The translations under genes and the position numbers were made by a program. The notes beneath the pieces are model-generated. The model saw only the letters and a list, made by a program, of their open reading frames with translations, did no database searches and was not told where the DNA came from. Positions 9,761-21,821 of a stretch of DNA of 64,000 nt are shown here, piece after piece. The stretch comes from Porites lobata (lineage: Eukaryota > Cnidaria > Anthozoa > Scleractinia > Poritidae). How positions within the stretch are numbered: the stretch's first letter is position 1; every line of letters begins with the position of its first letter. Location of the stretch: positions 1,693,501 through 1,757,500 of the forward strand of contig CALNXK010000039.1 of assembly GCA_942486035.1 (NCBI GenBank). The letters run 5' to 3'.

Positions 9761-12700
9761 ATGTCTGTGTTTCAGGTGGGAAGAGCTAGTGGTTTTCTTG
9801 GAACAATGAGTTGGCTCCTTAGGTCCCAGAGTCGTTCCAGGATTAACTTGTGTAAAATTGTTACCTTACAGTTGCGTGCAAATTTGGCACGCCACCATAT
9901 TATATTCAACAGATGTTTGAAAACTTCATCTGTCCTTTCTGGTGATAAAAATGGTAAGGATTCAGATTTGGTTGAAGAAAGTCAAATTCTTGCTACGATT
10001 GCCTCTTTTGGTCAACGAGGTGATGAAATTTCTCTATACGAGGACGGTCTTGATTTGGAAAAGTTCCATGACGAAACAAATAAGACTTCACGTGCACTTA
10101 TTGACACGATTGAACCAGAGGTATTGAACATTGAGGCCTTTACAGATATCTATGAACAACCTTTTCCTAAATGTTCAGGATGTGGGGCTGTTTTCCAGAG
10201 CGAAGATCCCGAGAAGCCGGGTTACGTTATCCCCTCTAAGAATCCGGTAACAGGAGATCAGATCTCAAACTCTGACTTGACATCGAGAACACTTGTCTGT
10301 CAAAAATGCTTCAATCTAAAACATTACAACAAGCCCTTTCCTATTACTGTAACTTCCAGTGAGATAAATGAGTACTTAAGACACTTGCAGAGAAGAAAAG
10401 GCTTGATTCTCTATGTTGTAGACTTGTTAGACTTGCCTGGAAGTCTTTTCCCGAATCTTCTTGAAACTGTGGGTGAAGCTAAGCGGATTATTGTAGTGGG
10501 AAACAAAATAGACACGCTTCCTGTAGATGGCCATACTGGCAAGCAAGAGGAACATCTCCAAAAACTGCTTTTCACAACGTGTAAAGCTCATGGGCTTGAG
10601 GGTGCGAACATCAAGAGTACCTGTCTTGTGAGTGCCAAGTCTGGCTTTGGAATCCTACAGCTAGCGAGTAAGATCTTAGAACATTGGGATCATAAAGGTG
10701 ATATTTACCTTGTTGGGTGTAGTAACACTGGCAAGACGTCTTTGTTTAATCTTTTGTTGGATCTATTCAGTGTTTATAAGAAAGCTGACCTCTTGCAGCG
10801 GGCAACTGTTAGCCTGTGGCCATGCACTACGCAAAGAATGTTAAGGTTCCCTATTAGTCACTGGATGTTAAAGAAACTTTGTATGAGACTAAGAGAAGGT
10901 GTTGAAAAGGTGGGTACGAAAGCCACTCAAACAAGTGCTCAGTAGACCTTATACACAATACCTGCCAATTTTGCAAGTGTTTGAGGATTATTGGGATAAA
11001 TGCAATGTCACACGGTATTATAGGGGACAAACAAATTAATGATAAAATTTGCCAATAGCAGTAACCATAGTCAAGTTTTTTTTACATTGCATTCTCTCAA
11101 AACAAGACATCTATTGTTACGCAAAATGTACAGTGCGAGATGGGACAAGTTTTATGTCATGATTGCTCACTGTGAGGACATTCTATGGTCGGTCGCTACT
11201 GTGTACAAACAAAGTAACGATGATAACTTTTGGGGAGAGGGTTTGCAGGGGTTGTAACTTTGGTTTTTTTGTGGTATAAAAATAATATTATGCCTTAGAC
11301 TGGGTTTAAGCAGGCTTGAAATGTATGTTATATGTCATAATTAAATTTCCGGTTGAAACTTTTAACTGAGGTGGAAAAATTATTTATTGCTATTTCAAGT
11401 TGATTTTTTAATTTTCGTTGTTGTTGTAAATTAGGGTTAGGAGATAAAAATAATAAAATAAAAAAAAAATCAAAATTTTTGCTTTCATGAAAAAAAAATT
11501 AGAAAAAAGCAATAGTTTGCAAAGTTAGTTTTTTGGAACCGTGCAAATAGAATCACAATTTCAATTCTCTTTACTCTTTGCTTCTTTTTATAATTTTCAT
11601 TATTGCAAGGAAGTTTATTCTGGGGTCGAAAGTTTATTTTGTATGCACAATGTTTGCCCTCATTCTACCATGAGTGCATTGGTTTTTCCAGGACAGACGA
11701 TATGCTATGAAGGAAGAGAAACCACTGCGAGCAACCGTTTGCTTTTCCAACGAGCATACATGTATGTGTCCATTTGATGGCTGTGTCAAAACGTCAAATG
11801 ACATAACTTTCTTGTTTTGCAAGAAACATTACGTAATTTTAGATCCAATGAAGTGATGGCAGCAAGGTCTTCAAAAAACAATAGGTTTGATAAGCAAAAC
11901 AACAACTTTCCATGTGCATCACATTTGTCTGTACATTTCTTTGCCATTTTTGCATGACTACATTGTAAAAATCCCTACTGTCGAATTTTATGGAGGACGT
12001 AAACAAGCAATGACAAGCCTGGATTTGGTCCCTAGGAATTCAACTCCAATTGGTTTGCTTACATTTGACTAAAATGGAATAGTTGCGATAAAGACTGAAA
12101 GAAACTACAAAATTCACTGCAGGCTCTCATTAAGGCAGAAGTTATAAGAGTAAGCAAATGCATGAGAGTGTTAACTTGTTTTTAAACAGGTTTCACCTGA
12201 TTTATTCATCCATGGTGCTGTAAGGTGGCTCAATCAAAGAAGAAAATGGTTGCTTGCAGTGGTTTCTCTCCCTTCAGTGTAGCTTCTGGCTGGGAGAAAC
12301 CATGTACTGCTTGCAGGGTACCCTCATTCAGGCATGACAATAGACATGTTAGATACTTTGGTTACAAGATGATTTCTTTACTGATTATTTCATTCCTTTT
12401 GGCAGTACTCAGATGATCGTGAAATAGAAATTGATAATGAGATCATTGACAAAGAAGAAACAGACTACAGAGAACGTGGAAAAAACAGAAGAAAGCATCT
12501 ACAAGCTCTTGTTCCCTCTGAGCCGGATAATAGATCCTCTGGGATCACTGTTGTTCAACCAAGCTTTGTGATGGATCAACCCAACAAGAAACAAACTTGG
12601 CTGTATGATACTCCAGGAGTTATCAATGAGAAACAGGTTTGATGAACTGTGCTCTTTTCCAGTGCCATGCAGGACTGAGCTCTTGCAGTGCCCTGAGTGG

Positions 12701-15700
12701 CCCCTGGCAACTTACTTTTGCTTTTTGATCACTACAGTAAGAAATCTTAGTTTTTTCATGAAAAATCACATACTGGGCACCCTGGATTTTACGGGCTTGC
12801 TTCAATATTTTTCTGAGAGCACAGCCTTGAGACCTACCAGTCTGTTCAGTTTTAGACTGGTTGATTTTTTTCCCCTCAAAATTGCTTTGATCTGAATGAA
12901 CAATCATTTTGTAGTCCTTTTTTGACTGCTTTTTGGAGTACATAATACATTACATGTATATTAGTTCAAAAATCATGTCAGTGTCCGTGGTCAAAATAAT
13001 AGAAGAAACCTTTCATTATACAAAAGAAAAATGGCAGATAATATTTGGCCTTAATTTGGTTCAGAAGGAAGAAACATCTACGAAAAAAATCTCTGAACCA
13101 TGTTCTTTAGGTGAAATATGCTGATATCCAGGCAGTGCAATTAAAAGCCAAATGGAACGACTTATGTCTTGGAAATGCTCGATCATTTTGTTCTTGACTG
13201 CTTTAGGTAGTGATTGTTTCCACAACCTATCTTTTATTGGATGACTTGTGAATTATATTGGGTTGAATATAAAGTACTGTTCAAAATTTTGTTCAACTAC
13301 TTGGACGGGCCTCCTTCTAATTTCACCTCCTGCAGTTCCTCTCCAGACTTCTATTAAAGAGACTACGTCTGGGCTATTGTTTAAAATGGCGGATACAAAG
13401 TTATAGCTAAAAGTGTTTTTGTTGAATGATACCAGCCCTGGAAATAAATGTTTTGAAAGTGTCTGAGATCTAAGTTAAGATTAGGTAAGCATCCATCTGG
13501 CTGTTGTTCATCAGTTTTTACTTAATGAAATTAGTCCTACATGTGATTTAAAGGTACTTATCTCAACAGATTACAAGCTTGCTGACAATAGATGAGCTGA
13601 AACTCTTCAATCCTACTCTTTGGCTTGTACCCAGGACTTTTATTCTCAAACCAGGCCATTCCTTGCTGTTAGGTGGACTGGGCAGAGTGGACTACCTTGA
13701 GGTAGATTTTTTTTCTATGGTACATGTACATGTATAGTTGACTACCAATAACTTGAACACTCACTAACCCAAACCTTGCGCCAACTAAGTCGATTTCCCC
13801 TGAATTTCCTTCACATGTTTACTGTAATTTTACCCTTGGTAACTCAAACCTTAGATAACTCGAACCTTCCGCTAACTCAAAGTAATTTTTGTTTCTCTTC
13901 AGGTCATTTAAATATAATTTTACTCTCGCTAACTCGAACCATACATGTTTTAAGGGCGTGACAAGTTGGAAAAAAGGGTCAGTTCTTTGTCTTTATTTTT
14001 TTGTCAGTCTCCAGTTCAAATTCAGTGTCGGCGCACCATCATCTGATCAAGCTTTGTTGCTTAATTCCTTTTTCAAAATATCAATCTATATCTCTTGTTG
14101 GCCCTTCAAGTGTAGCCTCCCACGCAGGCGTTTTTAGGAGAGCTTGTTTTTCATCCCTCCCAACAAATGCCTGCTCAACCAAAGACAACTTTCCTTTCCC
14201 AAGCTTAGCCAATCACATTGTACTTTCCAAATTCTGGAAAGTTGACCTTGACCTCAGGGTAATCTGATAATTACTTGATCTGCATGAAACACTGGGAAAG
14301 CTCTCTGACCTCTAATAAATATTAGATTCAGAGTGGCAAAATTAAGATTTAGTCAAATTTTAGAATACTAGTCTTGATGCACTGCATAACCTTAGCGAAC
14401 GAAAGAAAAGAAGGAAAACAGTAACTCTAGGGTCACGTTTTAGCTGTGTTTAGCCTGTCAACACTTTATTTTACGACTGTTGATTGGTCGCTTACCACGC
14501 AAAAAAAACAGTGGAAAAGGAATGTTGTTTTCGGTTGAGCAGGCGTTTGTGGGGAAGGATGAAAAACGAACTCCCCTAAAAATGCCTTTGTGGGAGGCTA
14601 TTCAAGTGAAGTGTACATGATAATTGCATTCCCTCCCCCAACCATCTGCTTATCTGCTTTGAACTCTGGATAACTTGAACTCCCAGTAACTCAAACTCCT
14701 GATAACTCGACCTTTTTATGATTAATTTTCACTGAGGTCTGATTAAGATATCAGACCATGAATCAAGCAGTCCCTTACAAAATTACCTCAACAAAGGTCC
14801 CTTTACAAAATTGTGGGCAATCTTAAAAAAATAATATCAACTAAAAGTAACCATACATGTAAGCTGACTTATCTCTTGTTTTCATGGTTATTTCATTTTT
14901 TTTATCAGAGCACTGTCCTTTTTAATGATTAGCTGCTATACCTTGTCAATCCAAGACACAGCTTCCACATTTCATGCCTACTGTGAATTCACATGCACTT
15001 TTAAAAAGTATACTCCCATTTACCGGTACATGTAGCTTGCAATTTTGGAGTGAAGAGCTAAGCTTTTTAGTCTGGCCTTGTGACCTTCTGCCCACTTACA
15101 AGATTTGGTCCCATTTAAGAGGTGGTTGCTTGTCAATGATCTATTGCGGAAATGCTAATAGCTTTTCAGTTTTGAACTCTCCAGTTTTATGAAACTTTTC
15201 TCATTTCAATGGTTTCCCTTTTTATTTCAAATATTCAGATAAAAAGGCGCAAACAAAACAGTTGTAATGAGTGGGACAGCATTCCAAAGGTGATGGTAAC
15301 TGCATTTGAATAAATTTATTAATTCATTTAAATATAACTTTTTTCATAGTTCATTAACCCATTCACCCCTGAACTGCCCGCAACCGCCCATGCGGATCCA
15401 GGTCCTTTCTACCCTTTGTGACGTCATCAGTTTTAACGGTCAAGGACAACTTTCTTCCCTAACTTGTGCAGAGTGAAGAGATCTTTCAAACCGTACCAGA
15501 ATGAGCACAATTCAGTCAAGGACACCGGAGAAAGAAGCAAAAAACCATGTGACATTGACCTGAAAATCTCCATGAAAGTCTTGTTCCATTGCCCACCTAC
15601 CTTTCCTTTCACCTAATCCTAAGATCCTAAAAGCTTTCCTAAAAACTCTTCCCTCCAAAATGAAGCCTACTAAATGCCCAGCAAGAGAAAAAAAAAAATG

Positions 15701-17998
15701 AGGCAAGAAAAGCGAAAAAAGAAGAGAGGAGAGAAAGCGAAAAGTAAAAGACAAGACTGCTGTGTCACTTTTAAACCCGAAATTTTGCTTTCTGCACATG
15801 CCCGAACTTCGTAAGCTGATATTTTGCATCTGGATCAGAAGGCCGCCAAGTGTACGACCTGTTAACCGGTTTGTGGTAAGTTTTAGCTCTTTATAGCACG
15901 ACAGTGACCAGAAAACCACTCAACTAGCTTCAAAACGTGTTTTTCGGCAAAATCTCCAGGAGCGAATGGGTTAATCTTTGTCAGTGGTGTGGTCTGAAAA
16001 AGTAACAACGCCGAAAGGGATCCTTAAAAAAATAACAAGAAATTTAATACTTTGACCTAAGATTTTGATATAAGATTTTGTGTAATCATTCCAGTTATTT
16101 AAAAATATTTATTCATCCTTATTTCTTTAATCTGTAGCTGTGTGCTATGGTTAAGCAGTGTATTGCATAAGATAGTGAGTGTAATGTTATGTACCTTTTG
16201 TGGAGTTGCTAATAATACTTGATATAAGACAGTTACTTGTATGTGCAATGTAGTTATTATTGCCTGTTATCCAAATGTTGTTAATCTTGACACTTTATAC
16301 TGTGATTGCCTTTTTCCTCTTTCTTTCCTTATTAATTTTCCTTACTTTGTGTATGTTTAACCATTTTAGGCCATCCAGTCGATATTTTTCACAGTGCTTG
16401 CATCCCCTAATTTGCCCATGCACATTTGTAAAGAAACACAAGCAGATGAAGTTTACCTCAAACATGCTGGCACAGAACTTCTAGGGGTAAGACAGTATGT
16501 CCTTAGGTTGGGGTGGGGAGAGTGGAGGATGCAGCTGTGAGTGTGCTATCAGGCCATAGTCTGCACAGGAGATGATTTCTGGTGCATTTCTTGAGAAAGG
16601 CAGAAACATTTTTCCCCTAAATTCAACCCCCTCACTATGGACGGTAGACGCTTCTGTTTTAGCCTAGTACATTGTTGCTCATAGGAGGTTAACCTTGCAA
16701 TGCTATGCTCAACTTGAATCTTTGAAGTTGTCCATGGACTTTGTTGATACGAAGGAGCCAGATACAAAAAATCATTGACTGCCCAAGTGATCTCTGTAAT
16801 GAGGGATATTATATAACTGTGTACCTCTGAGAACATATTAGAGGCTTGGGACTAGAGGCTGCCAATTATTACTATTAAAGTATGTGTTTCACTTGTTCAG
16901 TTATATGTAGTTTTGGTACAGACAACTTGAAATTGAATGCTGCTGTTCAAACATCAGTTACTTACTATTTTTGCCATTAAAAACCATAATAAGTTGTGCA
17001 GTACCATATCTCTTGTTTTCATGGTATTATGGCTATCTACAAGTAAGATATGCATGCCTGCAGATCTTTTTTGGCCATAAAATGCATTGTTTCAACATAC
17101 ACGTGTAATATTTTGCTTATTAGAAATACAGTGTACACGGTTTAAGTTTATCCATGTTTTAAATTTTTCTTTGTCTGTGAGTATGGGTATGTTTTATAAT
17201 GACTTTGGAACAATGGAAACCAAGGATAAAATTGAACCACACCATATGATGGTCTCAGCTCAGGATCTCTATGAGTTCTACTCTAGGAGAATATAATTAT
17301 TTTTATGTTTTGAGCCATTTGTTCTCTCCAACAGATACCACTTGGTGGGAAATCACGCATGGAAACATTTCCACAGCTCAAATCACAGGACTTCACGGTG
17401 CAAGGAATTGGCTGGGATGTCTGTGCTGCTGATTTGGTGTTGTCCAATATAGGTTGGGTGTCTGTGACTGCAGGGATTGGGTCACTGGTGTTACTGAAGG
17501 CACACACTCCAAATGGGATTGGACTTGATATTAGAGAACCAGCTCTGCTGCCTGCCAGTGTCACAAGAAGAGGTCAGTACTAAAGCTACAGGGCTTAACT
17601 TTCTGGGCCCGGTTGTTCAAAGCTGGGTTACAGACAACCCAGGGTAAGTGCAAGCTGAATGCAGATATGAAAGCTTAAAAAGCAAATTCAGCTTAATTTG
17701 GTTCGCTCTACAAATTGCTAATTGAATAATAGAGAAAATTATCCGACATATTGCTTTTGATCAAAAGAAAAAGAAACTTGGATTAGAATTTAAGTCTGTG
17801 TTAGTAGAGCGATTAAGTATCGCGTTTTTTGCAAACGGCAAACGTGAATTTGTACCTGGTGACCAAGTTTTCCATTTACTTATCGTTTACTGTTCATTAT
17901 AACTACACGAAAATCGGTAGATTCACGCCAATTCTATTCACGACAGTTGTTTTAAGCTGTCTTTATCTGCTCATTTCTCAACTTGAATCTCACGTTTA

Positions 17999-18032
<34 letters not shown>

Positions 18033-18997
18033 GTGCTAATCGGCCATCGAACAGCTGAGCCCAGAAGTCTCGTCATGACCTTTTATAATTTTCTTATTTT
18101 ATACCATTTATTTAATTCAATTACGTCAGGACTGTCACTGAGGTGTGGAGGCCGGGAATTATGCCCGGCTACTTCTTTGGGAAACAAAAGGATAAAGAAA
18201 GAACTTTCTAGTTCTTCAATCTCCCGCCTTCTGATTGCATAATTCTACATACCTAGTAACTTGAAATCCTTGCATGTTTTCCATTTCCTTAACCAGGCTA
18301 CCTTCTCCAAAGGGCGTGTTTGCCTTCTCTATTTGATGTAATTTACGAGTATATACTTTATGTCTAAACGTTATTGAACTTGTTAAACAAAACTGTATTG
18401 ATTGCTTAAGCGCTTTTTATATGCCGAAGTTTATAAATTTGTCGCCCGCGTGGACTATATCATGCGACAAACTCCGGAGGCCCATATGTACTTGTATTTA
18501 TGTATCTATGGTGTTGACAGAGACACCATCAAGCGCCAAACTTGGTCCGTTGTTTTGACTGTTTTTGCGGCGGTTTTGGCGATCAAAAAATGCTTTTGGC
18601 GTAAGTAGGAGCTGTGGCGGCAGGCTATTCGTGGCTGGTCACCCAACCAGGTTCTCACTTTGCGAGATGCGCATTTCTAGTAAATTATCTATCTGTACCA
18701 GTAGCTTATGTTAGTGGTTGTACGTTTTAAGGCCGACGCGGTGTGAGATACCAAGGTTACCCCTGTGCGGAGAGATACGAGGCTACGCGGAAAAAGAACC
18801 CTCAGTTCATTAGAATGGCCCGTGGACAACATCTTGGTGAATTCAAATGGATTCAGGAAATTAAGAAGAAGAGAATTGAACAGCGATTGTTACTTAAGTT
18901 TGAGAAACGAATGAAAGCCGCCGAGAGGAAGCTACTGCCAGGCTCCTTTGGGATGACTCTGTCACGGGGAAAGTTTAACCAGGAAGGGCAGAAGTAA
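9761..18997 (+). CDS. NOA1: NOA1, mitochondrial circularly permuted GTPase, six coding exons
   Basis: Exons: 9761-10909, 12406-12636, 13570-13701, 16370-16486, 17335-17572, 18732-18997. All introns are GT-AG and phases agree, giving 710 residues (human NOA1 has 698). NOA1/YqeH GTPases assist mitochondrial small-ribosomal-subunit assembly. Residues 1-60 are basic and Arg-rich, as for a mitochondrial targeting peptide. A zinc knuckle uses C138, C141, C180 and C183. GTPase motifs are in permuted order: G4 NKID (248-251), G5 SAK (291-293), P-loop GCSNTGKT (319-326), then G3 DTPG (451-454) in exon 2. The G2 region reads WPCTT where the family usually has PGTT, a possible substitution at C355. Exons 3-6 encode the C-terminal region (LGGLGRVDYLE; QGIGWDVCAADL) with a basic tail. 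An alternative start is M16 (MSWLL). Introns 1, 3 and 5 hold transposons. An AATAAA lies at 19387-19392. Confidence 0.93.
11640..12340. mobile_element. Inverted-repeat element in NOA1 intron 1, interrupted by another MITE
   Basis: The sequence at 11640-11760 (including GAGAAACCACTGCGAGCAAC) recurs in reverse complement at 12225-12340 (GTTGCTTGCAGTGGTTTCTC). The arms are about 100 bp and diverged. The DNA between them is occupied largely by a truncated member of the GAGCTTAAGCAACGACGACG family. Confidence 0.55.
11878..12120. repeat. MITE, GAGCTTAAGCAACGACGACG family, truncated copy 2
   Basis: The interior matches the complete copy at 57127-57515: CAAAACAACAACTTTCCATG, GTACATTTCTTTG, TTTTATGGAGGACGTAAAC, AATTCAACTCCAA, ACATTTGAC and GCGATAAAGA occur in the same order. 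Both terminal inverted repeats are missing or decayed. Confidence 0.6.
12637..13569 (+). other. NOA1 intron 2, no element clearly resolved
   Basis: A 933-bp intron between the DTPG exon and the exon starting ITSLLTIDEL. Frames open here on both strands lack family signatures, and neither strand shows a coding exon with good splice sites. Confidence 0.5.
13733..14712. mobile_element. Tigger-like DNA transposon remnant in NOA1 intron 3
   Basis: It starts AGTTGACTACCAATAACTTG and has multiple TAACTCGAACC/TAACTCAAACC motifs at 13740-13945, with matching ones at 14660-14710. The left part is the reverse complement of the right end of the element at 8358-9495. No transposase frame is present. Confidence 0.65.
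14100..14615. mobile_element. MITE nested in the intron 3 Tigger-like element
   Basis: The left end CTTCAAGTGTAGCCTCCCAC (continuing into GCAGGCGTTTTTAGGAG) is matched in reverse by CTCCCCTAAAAATGCC then GTGGGAGGCTATTCAAGTGA at 14570-14612. A second inverted block (GCCTGCTCAACC at about 14170; GGTTGAGCAGGC at about 14533) lies just inside. Non-coding. Confidence 0.7.
15352..15976. mobile_element. DNA-transposon remnant with TTAACCCATTC termini in NOA1 intron 3
   Basis: The left end reads TTAACCCATTCACCCCTGAA and the right end GGAGCGAATGGGTTAA, an imperfect terminal inverted repeat. The 135-codon minus-strand frame at 15512-15919 lies wholly within it and shows no recognisable domain. Shared features with 41380-41650 (purine-rich AAGAGNAAAAGAAG block, AATTTCCTGTG-like end) suggest a related element there. 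Confidence 0.55.
17600..17800 (+). repeat. Dispersed repeat (related sequence at 61225-61430)
   Basis: GCAGATATGAAAGCTTAAA, CAAATTCAG(C/T)TTAATT and AGAGAAAATTAT occur here and at 61250-61345 in the same order and orientation. Ends are unclear. It lies in NOA1 intron 5. Confidence 0.5.
17803..18034. mobile_element. MITE with about 40-bp terminal inverted repeats in NOA1 intron 5
   Basis: The left end GAGCGATTAAGTATCGCG, then GCAAACGGCAAACGTGA, is mirrored by TCACGTTTACCGTTTGCC and GTAAACGCGATGCTTAATCT at 17989-18030. The interior is AT-rich and non-coding. Confidence 0.75.
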
Positions 18998-19470
18998 CTT
19001 AAATTGGCTGCGAATCTTAAAGTTGAACTCATTCCTCTGAGCAACTCGTACTAAGAGCTTTTGTTGATATGTTTCTATCCCTTGGAAAAACCTGGAGTAA
19101 AGTTGTTTGTGGAACCTGTGTTTAAATTAATTGGGATTAGTCAACGCTATTAATAATTAATAGCATTGGCAAAGCAGTATTAGGGTCATTTATACGAGGA
19201 AAAATGAGACACGTCTTAAATAGTTGTCCATATTTCTCACTCTCCGAAATTATCGTTTTCAATTTACTTAATGTTTTGAAAGCGTACTTTAAAAGGTCGT
19301 AACTGTTTAAAAACTGAAACTGCAGACTGTATTTGCAACTACACTTGCTAAAATAATTTTTCCCAGGTGTTATGAGTTTCGACAGAAATAAACTCATGAT
19401 TTTAAGGAAAGTGAAATGATTGTAACATGAAATAACTTTTTGACGTTCCCACTTTCTTTAATAGAAGTCC
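18998..19470. other. NOA1 3' flank and intergenic sequence
   Basis: This is probably NOA1 3' UTR up to the AATAAA at 19387-19392. A fragment at 19176-19215 (TCATTTATACGAGGAAAAAT, GACACGTCTTA) is an end piece of the transposon family seen complete at 54876-55304. Confidence 0.45.
19387..19392 (+). terminator. Candidate NOA1 polyadenylation signal
   Basis: AATAAA about 390 bp downstream of the NOA1 stop codon. It is the first canonical hexamer on the plus strand that I noticed after the stop. Confidence 0.4.
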
Positions 19471-19472
19471 AG

Positions 19473-19608
19473 ACCAATGTAGGTTTCTGGGAAACTGCCC
19501 ACCTACCCCTCCCCTAAGCGAACATTAACACTTACTTCTCACTTAGGTCAAAATGTTGGCTTAGGGGAGGGGTAGGTATCAGTTTCCCAGAAACCTAAAT
19601 TGATCCAG
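19473..19608. repeat. Hairpin MITE (about 45-bp arms)
   Basis: The left arm (TAGGTTTCTGGGAAACTG, then CCACCTACCCCTCCCCTAAG) is mirrored by CTTAGGGGAGGGGTAGG and CAGTTTCCCAGAAACCTA. The loop is about 45 bp. Non-coding. Confidence 0.8.
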
Positions 19609-20575
19609 AAATCCCACTAAGTAAGCGAAACTAACGCCTGACATTTGGAGCGGTTGGCAATCTCGTTCCCAGGGTTCTCTCCTCTCGGTCACTCACCACG
19701 TGGTTTAGCGTGTCTTGCCCCCAGAGCTTTTCTCTCCTTGCGCAGGTGAACAAAGACTTGTGGCCCTGGGTTGAGAGTGCTTGTCAGGTCTGGTTTTGAC
19801 TTCTTTCGATTGCCCAATCCCCAGGCGTCATTATTCCGCGCGGCCAATGCGTTTCGGGTCACGTGATCCAACCGGAGATGTGAAGATGTTTGCCACCCGT
19901 TCGCCAAGGATACGTCACCGAAGTGAATTGAACGAGAGGGCCTGAGACAAGGCCGTACAGGGACAAGGCAATTCTTTTGACAGGTTATTTGTATGCTACC
20001 AGTAAATAAACAATACGGTTAATTATTCAGACCACATGGTGAGAGAGCAGATGACTTCAAAACAGGTACTTTGGGACAAAAAAGCGAGGGATCGATGAAA
20101 ATCATGAACGGTCGCCAAATAACGCAAGCAGATTGAGCTTTTCTTGGCGTGTTTTACTGATATCGTGTGGTTTAATTGGTTTGGTCGCTCCAATTTGCTC
20201 TCTCTGACGAATCTCAGGATTTGTTTATGGACACACTGGATGTTGTTGAAGGTAAAACATGGTAGTTAAGAAGGAAAACGTGCTAAATTAGCATATAATC
20301 GAGTAAGACTCATTACGTACAAGATTCAGTTGAAAAAATCTCTCTTTGATTACCTTTTAAGGTATAGCATGATTTTATTAGCTTTTGAATTCGAGTCTGC
20401 TGTTCAACTTTACCGGAAGTCAAATCGCGTTAGTTTTGGAACTCAGTGCGCCCGACGGACTAATACCGGACAAACCATGTTGCCATCGAACGAACGTTTA
20501 ATCGTACTTGCGCGCTTCATTGACTGTTTTTGTTTAACCATGTGGTGTTTTACAGAAACTTACAAAACAATAGAC

Positions 20576-20727
20576 CAGGCCCCAGTTGTTCAAACGTTGG
20601 ATAGCGCTATCCACCGGATAAATCACTATCCCACGGATAAGTGTCAGGGAAACCAATTGCGCGATCCAGTGGATAGTGACTTATCCGGTGGATAGCGTTA
20701 TCCATCTTTAGAACAACTGGGGCCAGA
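20576..20727. repeat. MITE, CCCCAGTTGTTCAAA family, complete copy
   Basis: The termini GGCCCCAGTTGTTCAAACG and TAGAACAACTGGGGCC are inverted, and the subterminal GGATAGCGCTATCCACCGGA is mirrored by TCCGGTGGATAGCGTTATCC. A shorter copy is at 23008-23073. Confidence 0.8.
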
Positions 20728-21182
20728 ATGATAGACCTCATATGTGGCATTTTGCTCAAACGTTTCCCGGCTAAACTAATATTCTTTAATGTAACTTTAC
20801 AAAGATCAACTAGACCACCGACTGTTGAATGCCATTCAGGTTGGTCTTGTCGTTTCCAGTTTGAATTGTTTCCGTTTTACGATAAACGGGCCAAAAAAAT
20901 GGTCAGAATAATCTTTAAGCCAAACCTGAATTCGATAGTTCAAGTCTCTTTCCATTTTATTTAATTATCTGCAGGTGATCGTAAGTATTTTTTAGATTCA
21001 TCGCTGTAATGACTAAATTACACGACGAATTATCGCCACAAAAACAAACAAACAAACAAGCTAGCAATTAATAATAGGGTCAGAAAAGTAAACCGATCTT
21101 GTGTGCCACCTACCTTCAAAAAGGCGGTTCCTTTTTAACGGGTTTGCTTTGAGTTGTCAAACGGTCAATAAATTTGGTCCGT

Positions 21183-21562
21183 AGGCGCACCGTAATTTTT
21201 AGGGAGTTATTATAACTCCAAAAATGGTACAGGATAACCCCTTTTTTGTGGTTATTTTAACTCCTAATTTAACTCCGAATTTGGGGTCATTTTTACGTCA
21301 TTTTATGGGTTGTTTTTTACTCTTTCTGGAGTTAATTTAACTCTGAAAGTGGAGTAAAAATTTTAGGTACAGGATAACTCCTTTTTTGGGGTTATTTTAA
21401 CTCCTCAATATCTAGGGTCACTTTTACTCCTGAAAAAGAGTTCTTTAAACTCCTTTTTAGAGTTGAAATAACTCCCCAAAAAATAACTCCACTGTAAGGA
21501 GTTAAATTAGCCCCACTAGAAGAGTTATTATCACGCCTTGAAAATTACTGTGCGCATAATTT
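21183..21562. repeat. MITE packed with GAGTTA/AACTCC units
   Basis: The termini GGCGCACCGTAATTTTT and AAAATTACTGTGCGC are inverted. Between them AACTCC, GAGTTA and GGAGTTA motifs recur more than a dozen times in both orientations, alternating with TTTTTGGGGTTATTTT-like blocks. Non-coding and strongly self-complementary. Confidence 0.7.
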
Positions 21563-21821
21563 GAGAACAATTTAAATGTTAGTTGTAAAAATGTTAAACC
21601 GTTAATTTTTTTATTCTAACTGCGTGTCACTTCTCGCCTTGAAAGTATTAAGATTCGTTGTTAACACTTTGAGGTGCTTTGTAGCCTGTTCCAGGCTCCA
21701 AGATAATAGTGCACTGAAGTCTTGCAGTAAAAGGTGATGCAAAAAACGCACAGGGGCTATTTTTTCCCGCTACCGCCCCCTTCCCCAGATCAGATTGCGC
21801 GCGTCTTATTTTTGCTTGGCA

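Noticed and set aside
12605..12943. 96- and 106-codon frames in NOA1 intron 2
   Set aside because: They overlap each other on opposite strands, begin within the real exon end, and have no conserved signature.
15512..15919. 135-codon minus-strand frame
   Set aside because: It is inside a transposon remnant in NOA1 intron 3, with Phe/Leu/Ser-rich low complexity and no domain.
20222..20252. Tiny exon candidate (MDTLDVVE then GTAAAA) upstream of the TSP1 gene
   Set aside because: Its splice phase does not fit TSP1-gene exon 2, and a start of this length is expected by chance.
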